DNA from: Bacillota bacterium
GTDB taxonomy: Bacteria; Bacillota; UBA4882; UBA8346
DNA: 64,000 nt
Reading direction: 5' to 3'
Assembly (NCBI GenBank): GCA_029553165.1
Contig: JAKPCT010000185.1
Span: 62,001-126,000 of the forward strand
Part shown: positions 42,757 through 50,953 of the stretch, piece after piece
Numbering within the stretch: the stretch's first letter is position 1
Layout of the letters: each line of letters begins with the position of its first letter
Position numbers and translations under genes: made by a program
The notes under the pieces: model-generated
Databases searched by the model: none
Told to the model about the DNA's origin: nothing
The model's input: only the letters and a program-made list of their open reading frames with translations

Positions 42757-45075
42757 ATGGAAAATGATGATTTCAGGGATGAAAGCTTAGGATTAAATGG
42801 AGAAAAACCTAAGAAGTCTAAGAAGAAAAAAGCTGTACTGGAAGACGGTACAGATAAAATAGATGTGAATTCTCAAACTCAAACTAAAAAAGTAAAGTCC
42901 AAGAAAAAATCGACTTCCAAGCGGAATAAAAATAAAAAATCAACTGTGGTTGAAGTTGCCCAAAGTGATTTAGAGAAAACAGGTAGCCTTCAACCAACGG
43001 GTCAGGGTATCGTCCATGATTTACAGGTTCGAGTTGTTGAAAAGAAAAATCTTAACCGGGCAGCGAATGAACAATTGGATTTAATACCGGAGGTAAAAAA
43101 TTTACAAGGCGGTAAAGTACAGTTGGGTCCTGTACTTTCGCAAAAAAAGGTTGTTGAAACAGCTCAGTCAACAATTCTGCCGTTTGCAGCAGTTAAAGTT
43201 CGAAATATTGATGTTAAGATTAAAAATTTAACAACTGAAATAATCCCTAATAAAGTGATTGTTCAAGGGATTATTCATGAACAACTGTATTTTGTAGGTA
43301 CCGATGATATTGTTCATCATTTGGCAGATGATATTCATTTCAGTACTTTCTTAGATATGCCTGGGGCAATGCCTGGGATGAATGCCACTGTGAATGTAGT
43401 TGTTGAAGATGTTATTACCGAACTGGCTCCGGATGGGCTTTCAATAACTAAAAAGGTCGTCCTTGAAGTTTTTGTAAAGGTTACTGAAACAGTCCAGGTA
43501 AGCTTTTTACCAGGGTCCGGACCACCGCTGTTATTAAAAGAGGTTATTGGTGAAGATTCGACCCAAACATTGATTGAAACTGATTTCACTTTACCAGAGC
43601 CGGCAATCAAAGTTGATGAGATCGTTGGTAGAATTGATGATCTTGAAGTTGAAATAATCCCAGATAAAGTTATTATCCAAGGAGTTCTCCACAAACAGAT
43701 CTTCTTTGTAGGGAACGATAACATTGGCAAACATCAGGCTGAAGATGTTCATTTCAGCACGTTTGTAGACATCCCCGGAGCAGCGCCCGGTATGGATGTC
43801 CATGTGTCTCCGCGGATTGAAGCAATCATCTTCCATTTGGTAAGTCCTACTTTACTTCGCCAAAAAGCAGTACTGGAGTTCTTTGTTAAAGTAACTGATA
43901 CGGTACGTCAAAATGTAACCGTTGGTGCCGGACCACTCTTTAAAGTGGAAGAGTTTATCGGTGAAGGTGTCGTGCAGGAATTGAGTGAAACTGTAGTAAC
44001 TCTTGATCTGCCGGCAATTAAAGTACGGGAGATTGTCGCCCAAATTAGAGACTTAGAAACATTTATTATTACCGATAAAGTAATTGTTCAAGGAATAATA
44101 CATAAACAGATCTTCTATATCGGAACCGATAATATTGAGCATCATCAAGCAGAAGACATTCCGTTTGCAGTCTTCATCGATATCCCTGGTGCAGTGGCAA
44201 CCGATCAGGTTCAGATCAATCCGGTAATTGAAGCAGTCTTCTTTGAATTGATTGCCCCAACGCAACTGCGACAAAAGGTGATCGTTGCAATCAATGCTGT
44301 TGTCGCCCGTGAACTCCAAATCAATCTGGTACTTGACATTGGACCGCTTTATAAAGTGGAACAGGTAATTGCGGAAAACACCAAACAGGAAATGGTTGTA
44401 CGCCGTGAAATGATACCTCCGCCACCGCCGGTACTTCCAATTACGATCTCTGAAGAAATATTAGTCTTCCCGGAGGTTGTAAGGGGCGAACAACAGATCA
44501 TCGTCCGGAACGAAGTTGATTTACCAGTAACGGCAGTCAAGATTAAAGAGATCCAGGCAATGATTACCGACCTGAAAGCAAATGTGATTGCTGACGCTGT
44601 CGTTGTTGAAGGAACAGTTGAAAAGACCGTCTTCTTTGTCGATACTGACAATCTGGTCCGCAGCCTCACTGAAGAGGTACCGTTCTCGATTCTGGTTAAT
44701 ATACCTGGAATTACGCCGGAGCAAGCGGTTAGTGTTGCCGTCGAGATTGAGAATATCAGCTTTGCCTTGGATGATGATGGTAATACTGTAATCCAAAATA
44801 TCGTCCTGAAAGCGATTGTCACCGGTCAAGAGGGAACAGAAGTCAGTGTGGTCACTGATGTTACCGGACCCGGAATTGTACAGACCAAAGTCAGAGTAAG
44901 AGCTTTCGTGTTAACTCCGGACGGTCCGGTGTTGCAAGAGCTTGATGTTGTAACCGACGTCTCCGGGCCGGGAATTGCTGGAGTAGAGCGGCAAACCTTA
45001 CTGTTGGATGTAGTTGATGATGGTAATCCAAACCCGGTGCCGGTAGATGTCGTGGTACGGGTAATCTTGGAGTAA
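42757..45075 (+). CDS. Protein with four SPOCS (DUF3794) repeats and a Lys-rich N terminus
   Basis: 772 residues, probably a spore-coat or spore-envelope structural protein. Residues of about 20-60 are a highly basic Lys/Ser-rich region (KPKKSKKKKAV; KSKKKSTSKRNKNKK). Four homologous SPOCS units begin near 144, 282, 419 and 592, each with the pattern A-KV-EI-xx-I-DLE, PDKVIIQGVLHKQIFFVG and a D-HFS-F-DIPGA segment. The C terminus has two shorter repeats (VTDVTGPGIV; VTDVSGPGIA). SPOCS domains occur in SipL and other spore-morphogenesis proteins. ATG 42757 follows AAAGGAGG; the upstream TTG lacks a site. No LysM domain is seen. Confidence 0.85.
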   Translation: MENDDFRDESLGLNGEKPKKSKKKKAVLEDGTDKIDVNSQTQTKKVKSKKKSTSKRNKNKKSTVVEVAQSDLEKTGSLQPTGQGIVHDLQVRVVEKKNLNRAANEQLDLIPEVKNLQGGKVQLGPVLSQKKVVETAQSTILPFAAVKVRNIDVKIKNLTTEIIPNKVIVQGIIHEQLYFVGTDDIVHHLADDIHFSTFLDMPGAMPGMNATVNVVVEDVITELAPDGLSITKKVVLEVFVKVTETVQVSFLPGSGPPLLLKEVIGEDSTQTLIETDFTLPEPAIKVDEIVGRIDDLEVEIIPDKVIIQGVLHKQIFFVGNDNIGKHQAEDVHFSTFVDIPGAAPGMDVHVSPRIEAIIFHLVSPTLLRQKAVLEFFVKVTDTVRQNVTVGAGPLFKVEEFIGEGVVQELSETVVTLDLPAIKVREIVAQIRDLETFIITDKVIVQGIIHKQIFYIGTDNIEHHQAEDIPFAVFIDIPGAVATDQVQINPVIEAVFFELIAPTQLRQKVIVAINAVVARELQINLVLDIGPLYKVEQVIAENTKQEMVVRREMIPPPPPVLPITISEEILVFPEVVRGEQQIIVRNEVDLPVTAVKIKEIQAMITDLKANVIADAVVVEGTVEKTVFFVDTDNLVRSLTEEVPFSILVNIPGITPEQAVSVAVEIENISFALDDDGNTVIQNIVLKAIVTGQEGTEVSVVTDVTGPGIVQTKVRVRAFVLTPDGPVLQELDVVTDVSGPGIAGVERQTLLLDVVDDGNPNPVPVDVVVRVILE

Positions 45076-45094
45076 AGATAGATCGATAGAAGAG

Positions 45095-45146
45095 AAGGCT
45101 GTTGTCAAAATACTTTTCAAGTAGAGGCAACGGCCTTTTCTTTTTA
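45095..45146 (+). terminator. Terminator of the four-SPOCS gene
   Basis: AAGGCTGTTG (45095-45104) pairs with CAACGGCCTT (45128-45137, one G-T pair), followed by a T-rich tail to 45146. Confidence 0.85.
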
Positions 45147-45219
45147 CCAAGGTTTCTATCAATTTTGTGCGCTTTTTATGTATTCTTCGATAACTTTTTT
45201 ACCCTTTTCATTGCAGGTA

Positions 45220-45702
45220 TTATACTTGTGAACATTTGTTGGTTAATACAGGGAGGGTTTCTTTTGATAAGATTGTAATTTGAAGATTGATGTTGGTCCA
45301 ATAGTCGATCTTGTTGCCGGTGATGTAGGAATAGGTTGTTGTATCAACATTCCATTTTGCTTTCATATCGGGATTAATGCCGGATACCTTTTGAAGCACT
45401 GAAAAAGGTGCTTGGGAGGTAAACGTCAGGTACTGATTATGCTTAGTGATAACCGTAAAATAATATGAGCAAAGGCCACTGATAATAATATTGTTGTTAA
45501 GCAAAACAACACTGATATTTTTGATTTCAGTTGTTAACTTTCTTATTTTCATAATTTCTTCCGGCAATTGAAGTTTATTATGTTGAGTGAGACTGAGTTT
45601 TAAATTAGCTACAACCAAGTCGACTTCGGCTAGGATTTCGGATGGCAGACAAGCAGTGAGCGTAATCCGGTTATCTTTATTCACAGCAATATTGGTAAAC
45701 AT
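45220..45702 (-). CDS. Single-SPOCS-domain protein
   Basis: 160 residues. The second half shows the SPOCS pattern seen in the four-repeat protein next door: ISVVLLNNNIIISGLCSYYF, then TFTSQAPFSVLQKVSGINPD and a final beta segment ending INLQITIL. The first 65 residues are unassigned. It is the last gene of a minus-strand operon containing a zinc-ribbon gene and three glycosyltransferases. ATG 45702 is preceded by GGGTGA. A role in the spore envelope is inferred from the domain and neighbours. Confidence 0.72.
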   Translation of the reverse strand: MFTNIAVNKDNRITLTACLPSEILAEVDLVVANLKLSLTQHNKLQLPEEIMKIRKLTTEIKNISVVLLNNNIIISGLCSYYFTVITKHNQYLTFTSQAPFSVLQKVSGINPDMKAKWNVDTTTYSYITGNKIDYWTNINLQITILSKETLPVLTNKCSQV

Positions 45703-45743
45703 GTCTTTTTCACCCGACTTGATCTAGATTAGCTGGATGGAGA

Positions 45744-45986
45744 TTATATCGAGACTTCCCAGGATTCAGTACAATTAGGACAGTTAACGACCACATTCTT
45801 GTGAGGGAGATTAACACTGGCCTCTTGATAACCGCATTTTGGACAAGTAAGATCCAGTTTAATAAAGTTTTGATTTGTACCAACGACTTTAATTACTTGA
45901 CCGCAGATGTTGCAAGTGACCCACCAGGTTCCGGTCAGTTCCGGAACATTCTCTTTCGTGCCACATTTGGGACAGCAAAGTTGCAT
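45744..45986 (-). CDS. Double zinc-ribbon protein
   Basis: 80 residues with two zinc-ribbon units: CCPKCG…CNICG in the first half and CPKCG…CPNC in the second, each followed by a short beta strand (WWVTC; VVVNC). No other domain is present. It could bind nucleic acid or another protein. It sits 19 bases downstream of the GT2 gene and 41 bases before the SPOCS gene in the same operon, so its function is probably tied to surface assembly. The family is not named. Confidence 0.75.
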   Translation of the reverse strand: MQLCCPKCGTKENVPELTGTWWVTCNICGQVIKVVGTNQNFIKLDLTCPKCGYQEASVNLPHKNVVVNCPNCTESWEVSI

Positions 45987-46005
45987 TGGTTTACTCCTTT
46001 CCTAA

Positions 46006-46716
46006 TTAGGGAATGATTTTACCGGCAATCCATTTCTCTAATTTGATTTGATCGGGAGGTGCGAGTACGCTTTGAAGATGTTCACTGTGGTCGTGTTTAC
46101 TGTAGCGTGTGTATTTATTGTTAATATCTTCAGGGCGTAACCAGCCATAGTGTTTGACACGCAGATCCGACTGATAGACTCGTGGATATTTTAGAACTTC
46201 CAGCGGAACGCGGCCACAGTGGAGCTTACTCCTGCTCCAGGTGTAGGTTTGTTGCGGAATATATCGAAAAAGCATCCGGACTTTTTTGACCCAGGGATTC
46301 CAACCGCCATCGATACGGTAATGTTCTGGATCACCCCAGAGATCAAAGAGGCGGAATTCGACTGCATCAAATTCATCTTGATTGATTAGATCTTTTACTT
46401 CATAAGGGAAGCGTTCTTCAAAGATTTCATCAGCATCAATTGCCAAGATCCAGTCTGGATTAGCTTGAATGGTATAGTTCCACAGCTTTAACCGGACAAG
46501 GCTCTCATCGGTTTCAAAGAGCGGTTCTTCTTCCTGGCAAAGGAGTACTTTTGGGAAAGAACGGCAAATTGAAGGAGTATCATCCGTGGAAGCATCATCA
46601 AGAATGATAATCTGGTCGGCATAAGATGAAAGATGGGTTAAGACCTCCTGCAAGTAACGGTTAGCTTCATTACGGACAATCATCATCGCGGTTAGACGTT
46701 GCCTTAAATCACTCAA
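46006..46716 (-). CDS. Family 2-type glycosyltransferase
   Basis: GT-A-fold glycosyltransferase of 236 residues. Nucleotide-sugar binding is seen in MMIVRNEANRYLQEVLTHL and IIILDDASTDDT, and the metal-binding DxD in ILAIDADEIFE. The C-terminal part has several Trp/Arg-rich segments for the acceptor. It resembles SunS-like or LPS core transferases in its RNEA start. TTG 46716 follows AGGAGG. It is third in the minus-strand operon. The sugar and acceptor are unknown. Confidence 0.85.
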   Translation of the reverse strand: MSDLRQRLTAMMIVRNEANRYLQEVLTHLSSYADQIIILDDASTDDTPSICRSFPKVLLCQEEEPLFETDESLVRLKLWNYTIQANPDWILAIDADEIFEERFPYEVKDLINQDEFDAVEFRLFDLWGDPEHYRIDGGWNPWVKKVRMLFRYIPQQTYTWSRSKLHCGRVPLEVLKYPRVYQSDLRVKHYGWLRPEDINNKYTRYSKHDHSEHLQSVLAPPDQIKLEKWIAGKIIP

Positions 46717-46728
46717 AACGGTATCCTC

Positions 46729-47859
46729 CTAAATGATTGTTCTGCTGATCAAATCCTGCCAGCGCTTTTTCCAATTTTGCAGTGTAAAACATTGGGCGGT
46801 CGCGTGGGCATTGGCCCCCAGTCTTTGACATTCCGCTCTGTTTTCAATTAACATTTTTACCGTCTCTAAAATACTGTGACAGCTTGGATTGATTATTAAG
46901 CCGTTATGGTCATGAATAATATAATCAGTTAACCCGCTGTTCTGACCGGTAATGATTGTTTTGCTGGCAGCCATTTGGCGCAGGCATTCCATCCCTAATT
47001 CCTGATGTTGTTTGGCGGGGAATAAGACGATGTCAATCGCTTTGGAAACATCGTCAGAGAATGGCTTCACGCTAAAGAAAGAGCGTTGGTGCGTGGTGGA
47101 CCATTCTTTTAAAAAGTTAACTGCGGTTTCAGGACCATTGGCGTTGATCAGGAAATTTACTGAAGAATGGTCATTAAGAAGAATCTCCATTGCCTGAAGG
47201 GTTTCACTGATTCCCGAACCGGGCAGGAGTGTCCCGTAAAAGAGGATGTTTACTGAATCAGCATTCAAATCAATCTTTAGATCAGCCAGACGAAATTGTT
47301 GGTCAACTTCAGACTCCGTAGGTACGAATTCCGGAATAACTTCAAATTGATGCTGTAATCCGGTCCAGGTTGCCGTAGCCCAATGGATCAGAGTACTCCC
47401 GGGGGTGACCACCTTTAGCGGTGAATTGATGGCGATCAGGAGTCGCCTTTTCCATTCTTTACGGTCAATCTCTGTTGGTAAGGAGGATTCAAATAAGGGA
47501 TCATCCCAATTAATCGAGTGTGCAACAGCGATCGAACGTTCATGGACTTGGGGGTAGGCAAGGATTAAATCAAAGTAAATTGCCCAGTCGACACCTTGAG
47601 TTTTTTCGTAAAAATCGTCGGAAGCCTTGGGGTAGGTATAAAATTGGTGCTCGGGACTTAAATATCCCAATAATGGTACTCCGGGGAGAAGCTCGGCTTT
47701 CCAACCATTGCCGATTTGGAACCAGCTAACTTCATAGCCGAGTTCAATCAGAAGTTTTGTCAATTCGACAGCGTAGATCCATCTTGATGGGGAAATGATC
47801 TTATATGAGATTGGGTCAACTAACATTAAAGTAGCAATTCCAACATTCCCTTTTGACAT
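46729..47859 (-). CDS. GT-B glycosyltransferase, divergent paralogue
   Basis: 376 residues and clearly related to the next gene upstream (shared AVELTKLLIELGYEVSWFQI and LLPGVPLL segments). Compared with that paralogue, the N-terminal Gly-Gly-Ala-Glu motif is replaced by SPSRW. The second Glu of the E-x7-E motif is lost (ELGMECLRQM against EGTSLSCLEAM). It may therefore be catalytically altered or act as a partner subunit. ATG 47859 follows GGGAG and lies 19 bases after the paralogue. Confidence 0.8.
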   Translation of the reverse strand: MSKGNVGIATLMLVDPISYKIISPSRWIYAVELTKLLIELGYEVSWFQIGNGWKAELLPGVPLLGYLSPEHQFYTYPKASDDFYEKTQGVDWAIYFDLILAYPQVHERSIAVAHSINWDDPLFESSLPTEIDRKEWKRRLLIAINSPLKVVTPGSTLIHWATATWTGLQHQFEVIPEFVPTESEVDQQFRLADLKIDLNADSVNILFYGTLLPGSGISETLQAMEILLNDHSSVNFLINANGPETAVNFLKEWSTTHQRSFFSVKPFSDDVSKAIDIVLFPAKQHQELGMECLRQMAASKTIITGQNSGLTDYIIHDHNGLIINPSCHSILETVKMLIENRAECQRLGANAHATAQCFTLQNWKKRWQDLISRTII

Positions 47860-47878
47860 CTTAAACTCCCATAAATTA

Positions 47879-49000
47879 TTAACTAAAAATCTGCATAATG
47901 ACCTTAGCCCAGCGTGCTTTCCAGCGTCCGAGGCTGAAAGCTTCTGCGGTCAGCTGTGCCTGTTTTCCCAATTTCGTTGCAAAATCCCGTTCGTTAATCA
48001 GTAATTCCAGCGCTTTGATTAGGGTTCTGGTATTCAGAGGCCGTAACAGCAGTCCATTATAACCATCAATGATTAAGTCAGTGAGTCCGCCGACACATCC
48101 GGCAATAACAGCTTTGCCACTGGCCATTGCTTCCAGACATGATAATGATGTACCTTCGGATGCTTTGGTCGGTATCAGGACAATATCTGCTTTACGGTAA
48201 ACCCCGGCCATTTGATGGGGTGGCTGCCAGTAGTAGTATATGTTTTCAAAGTTACTGGCCCACTTTAACAGATCGCGTTCCTGGAAATCAGTATGGCCTC
48301 TGCCAACAATATGAAATTCAACTTGCGGATATTTGGCTGTCAGATATTCAGCGGCGGCAATTGTCTCATTGATACCACGGACGGAAGTTAAGCGCCTTGG
48401 AAAGAGTACTTTAATTTTCCCGGGTGATGTTGCCGATTGATTCGGGTAAAAACAATTTAAATCAACGAAGTTGGGGATGTATTCCAGTTTATTGCCAAGA
48501 CCAGGCCATGTTGCATTGATAAAACGGATCGTGGCTGTATCACAGGAGACCACCTTTGTTGGCCGATTGATGGCGCAATACCAACGGTAACGCCATTCTG
48601 TACGCTCGTGTTCAGTAGGAATAATACTGTCCCAGATGGAGTAATCCCAATAGATACCATGGGAGATCGAGATACTCTTCGGATAAGCCTGCGGATAAGC
48701 CAAAAGAGTACTGAAATAAATTGCATAATCAATTTGTTCGGCTTGTTCATGGAAGGCTTGGTTGAGAGTGGGACAAGTCTGATAATCACTTTTGCCAATT
48801 GGAATACTGAGTAACGGGACCCCAGGAATGATCTCTTGCTCCCATCCGGAACCAATCTGCCACCAGGCAACATTATATCCTAGTTCTAATAGTAATTTGG
48901 TAAATTCCACACCATAACGTTCGGCTCCGCCGTAAATTATTCGTTGGCCGTCGTTGTGCAGATGATAAGTTGTGAGAATTCCGACACGTTTTTTTGTCAT
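47879..49000 (-). CDS. GT4-type glycosyltransferase
   Basis: GT-B enzyme of 373 residues. It has GGAERYGVEFTKLLLELGYN at the acceptor-domain start, KVLFPRRLTSVRGINETIAA at the beginning of the donor domain, and the complete E-x7-E motif in SEGTSLSCLEAMASG. Retaining transfer from a nucleotide sugar is expected. ATG 49000 follows CAGGTG. It lies directly downstream of the TasA-like genes on the same strand, and a decayed copy of its first 30 codons survives at about 49652-49751. Confidence 0.88.
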   Translation of the reverse strand: MTKKRVGILTTYHLHNDGQRIIYGGAERYGVEFTKLLLELGYNVAWWQIGSGWEQEIIPGVPLLSIPIGKSDYQTCPTLNQAFHEQAEQIDYAIYFSTLLAYPQAYPKSISISHGIYWDYSIWDSIIPTEHERTEWRYRWYCAINRPTKVVSCDTATIRFINATWPGLGNKLEYIPNFVDLNCFYPNQSATSPGKIKVLFPRRLTSVRGINETIAAAEYLTAKYPQVEFHIVGRGHTDFQERDLLKWASNFENIYYYWQPPHQMAGVYRKADIVLIPTKASEGTSLSCLEAMASGKAVIAGCVGGLTDLIIDGYNGLLLRPLNTRTLIKALELLINERDFATKLGKQAQLTAEAFSLGRWKARWAKVIMQIFS

Positions 49001-49086
49001 AATTCACCTGACATCAATTAATTATTTGTTAGTAATTTCAAGTTGGCCATTCATTACTGATTGCTCAATTTTAAATTTTGTACTGG

Positions 49087-49545
49087 TTAACCTGACACTG
49101 AAATTGCCACAAATACAAAATCAGTATGGAGTGATTTATTGAGTAGTGTTGGGCCGCTCCGGTTATCCGGGACAACCAGTGAGATATTAATTGCAACCTC
49201 TTCTGTTGGGGTAAAAGTAGAAATAACTAATTGGTTTTGCAAACTAATTAGGCTTCCACTGTATTTTTGCTCAGGATTAGTGGCTGAAATATAGACTGTA
49301 GCCTCTAATGCATTGGCTAACATGGTTGCATCCAGATCAGTAGTCCCCAAAGCAGGCCCCCAGTCAGCGGTCAGATATACCTGTGCATTGACGCTACCGG
49401 TATTTACGACGGCAATAGTTTCGGCTATTGTCTCACCAACCTCTAAAACTCGATTGAAGATTGCGGAGGAGGGATTAATTGAGATCTCTAAGTTATAGGT
49501 TCCAGCTTGATTGTTACTGTTGGTTTGGGAGAAAGTAAAGGCCAT
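49087..49545 (-). CDS. TasA/camelysin-like protein, copy 1
   Basis: 152 residues with no signal peptide. The layout matches the TasA/camelysin fold: LEVGETIAETIAVVNTGSVN then AQVYLTADWG, LANALEATVYIS, YSGSLISLQNQ and INISLVVPDNRSGPTL, ending FVFVAIS. The N terminus (MAFTFSQTNSNNQAGTYNLE) resembles the start of mature, already processed TasA. It is about 70% similar to the two upstream copies. Its own leader has lost the sigma-K-like box that copies 2 and 3 keep (TATAAACTG instead of CATAAACTA, and no AC). Expression may therefore depend on read-through. Confidence 0.72.
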   Translation of the reverse strand: MAFTFSQTNSNNQAGTYNLEISINPSSAIFNRVLEVGETIAETIAVVNTGSVNAQVYLTADWGPALGTTDLDATMLANALEATVYISATNPEQKYSGSLISLQNQLVISTFTPTEEVAINISLVVPDNRSGPTLLNKSLHTDFVFVAISVSG

Positions 49546-49610
49546 GCTTGATTCACCATCCTTCTGTCAGTTTATAGGTATTACCTAGTATATTGCAGAA
49601 AGAGATAGAT

Positions 49611-49751
49611 GTGACTAAAGCATGGTAGTAGTTTTTGGAGCTTTTGATGAAATTTATTTTCCACACCATAACGTTCCGGTTCAGCCGTAAATCTTCGTTG
49701 GCCGTTGTACAGATGGTAAGTTGAGAGAAGTCCGACGCTTTTTTGTTATAG
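49611..49751. pseudogene. Fused remnants of two gene starts (cgeB-like and GT4)
   Basis: Bases 49611-49655 match the leader and start of the cgeB-like gene (compare 51036 onward: GTGACTAAAGCA, then a GGAG site and TTGATGAAA). Bases of about 49652-49751 match the first codons of the minus-strand GT4 gene (compare 48901-49000; CCACACCATAACGTTC and GTTGGCCGT are shared). The GT4 start codon has decayed (ATG to ATA). The two halves face each other, which is what a tandem duplication followed by a deletion would leave. Confidence 0.8.
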
Positions 49752-49774
49752 TCCATCTAACATAGTTAATAACT

Positions 49775-49809
49775 AAAATTGGCCATTCATTACTGAATTG
49801 ACCAACTTT
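49775..49809 (-). terminator. Terminator-like hairpin after TasA-like copy 2
   Basis: AAAATTGGCC/GACCAACTTT (49775-49784/49800-49809) form a stem using G-T pairs where the copy-3 hairpin has standard pairs. The stem is thus kept despite base changes. A poorer version follows copy 1 (about 49040-49073). Confidence 0.6.
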
Positions 49810-49829
49810 AAATTTTATGCTGGTTGGGC

Positions 49830-50282
49830 TTAGTTTGCAATTGCCACAAATACAAAATTAGTATGGATTGATTTACTGAGTAAGGTGGGACCGCTCCGGT
49901 TATCGGGGATAACCAGCGAGATCTGAATAATAGTGTTACTTGTTGGAGCACAATCATTTATAACTTGTTGGTTTATAAGGCCAATTAGGCTTCCATGATA
50001 TTTTTGATCTGGAGGATTAGCTGAAACAACGACTGTAGCCTCTAATGCATTGGCTAACAGGGTTGCTTCCAGATCAGTAGTTCCTGAAGCAGGACCCCAA
50101 TCGGCTGTCAGGTATACATCAGCATGAGCATTACCGGTATTTACGACGTTAATCGATCCGTGAATTGTATCACCAACTCCTAAAACCTGATTGATGATTG
50201 CGGCGGCAGGGTTGATCGAGATCTCTAAGTTATAGGTTTCAACGTGGTTGTTACTGTTGGTTTGGGCAAAAGTAAATGCCAT
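49830..50282 (-). CDS. TasA/camelysin-like protein, copy 2
   Basis: 150 residues, same fold and start as the other copies (MAFTFAQTNSNNHVETYNLE; LGVGDTIHGSINVVNTGNAH; VYLTADWGPASGTTDLEATL). It carries one Cys (NDCAPTS) that the others lack. No signal peptide and no membrane segment are present. It has its own leader with a sigma-K-consensus promoter and its own 3' hairpin, so it can be expressed as a single gene. Function is inferred from the fold: fibre- or surface-forming protein. Confidence 0.75.
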   Translation of the reverse strand: MAFTFAQTNSNNHVETYNLEISINPAAAIINQVLGVGDTIHGSINVVNTGNAHADVYLTADWGPASGTTDLEATLLANALEATVVVSANPPDQKYHGSLIGLINQQVINDCAPTSNTIIQISLVIPDNRSGPTLLSKSIHTNFVFVAIAN

Positions 50283-50314
50283 GCTTAATTCACCAACTTT
50301 CTCCGGTTTGATAA

Positions 50315-50341
50315 TAGTTTATGGTAGAAAGAAATAAGAGT
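50315..50341 (-). promoter_or_regulatory. Putative sigma-K promoter of TasA-like copy 2
   Basis: On the minus strand AC (50341-50340), 16 bases, then CATAAACTA (50323-50315) match AC-N16-CATANNNTA exactly, about 33 bases before the start codon. Confidence 0.7.
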
Positions 50342-50410
50342 TAACAGTAGAAAAGAATGAATAATGCAATCATTTTGGTGTTGAATATCAATTAATTTTT
50401 AGTTGATAAA

Positions 50411-50449
50411 TTAAAGTTGGCCTTTCATTACAGAATTAGCCAACTTTAA
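50411..50449 (-). terminator. Terminator-like hairpin after TasA-like copy 3
   Basis: TTAAAGTTGGC (50411-50421) pairs perfectly with GCCAACTTTAA (50439-50449); on the minus strand it is followed by a T-rich stretch. Confidence 0.7.
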
Positions 50450-50462
50450 ATCTTTGTACCGG

Positions 50463-50921
50463 TTAAGCTTCGACTGAAATCGCCACAAACACAAAATCAG
50501 TATGGAGTGCTTTATTGAGCAAGGTTGGGCCGCTCCGGTTATCTGGCACAACCAGTGAGATATAAACTGTGGTATCTGCTGTTGCGGATATATCAACAAT
50601 TTGTTGGTTTTGCAGGCCAATTAAGCTTCCACTATACGCTTGGGTAGGATCGGGATCGGCTGAAACATAGACCGTGGCCTCTATTGCATTGGCTAAAAGG
50701 GTTGCTTCCAGATCCGTGGTCCCTGAACCAGGACCCCAATCAGCTGTCAGGTATACCCGGGCATTAACGTCACCGGTATTTACAATGGTAATATCTTCGG
50801 CTACTGTATCGCCAACTTCTAAAACTTGATTGATGGTTCCGGCAGCGGGGTCAATGGAGATCTCTAAGTTATAGGTTTCCATCTGGTTGTCACTGTTGGT
50901 TTGGGAGAAAGTAAATGCCAT
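50463..50921 (-). CDS. TasA/camelysin-like protein, copy 3
   Basis: 152 residues and the first gene of the array. It shows LEVGDTVAEDITIVNTGDVN, VYLTADWGPGSGTTDLEATL, YSGSLIGLQNQQ and LVVPDNRSGPTLLNKALHTD. The leader is divergent from the cgeB-like gene and carries a sigma-K-consensus box. Signal-peptide loss is shared by all three copies, so it is ancestral in this array and not a local truncation. Export could follow mother-cell lysis if these are spore-coat or crust proteins. This is inference. Confidence 0.75.
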   Translation of the reverse strand: MAFTFSQTNSDNQMETYNLEISIDPAAGTINQVLEVGDTVAEDITIVNTGDVNARVYLTADWGPGSGTTDLEATLLANAIEATVYVSADPDPTQAYSGSLIGLQNQQIVDISATADTTVYISLVVPDNRSGPTLLNKALHTDFVFVAISVEA

Positions 50922-50953
50922 GCTTAATTCACCAACTTTCTTTGGTTTGCTAT

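Noticed and set aside
44349-44822. 157-residue minus-strand frame within the four-SPOCS gene
   Set aside because: Ser/Thr/Ile-rich product from the antisense of a repetitive gene; no ribosome site. The same applies to the other frames on that strand.
49553-49756. 67-residue minus-strand frame between TasA-like copies
   Set aside because: It runs through decayed pieces of two gene starts and is a by-product of those remnants.
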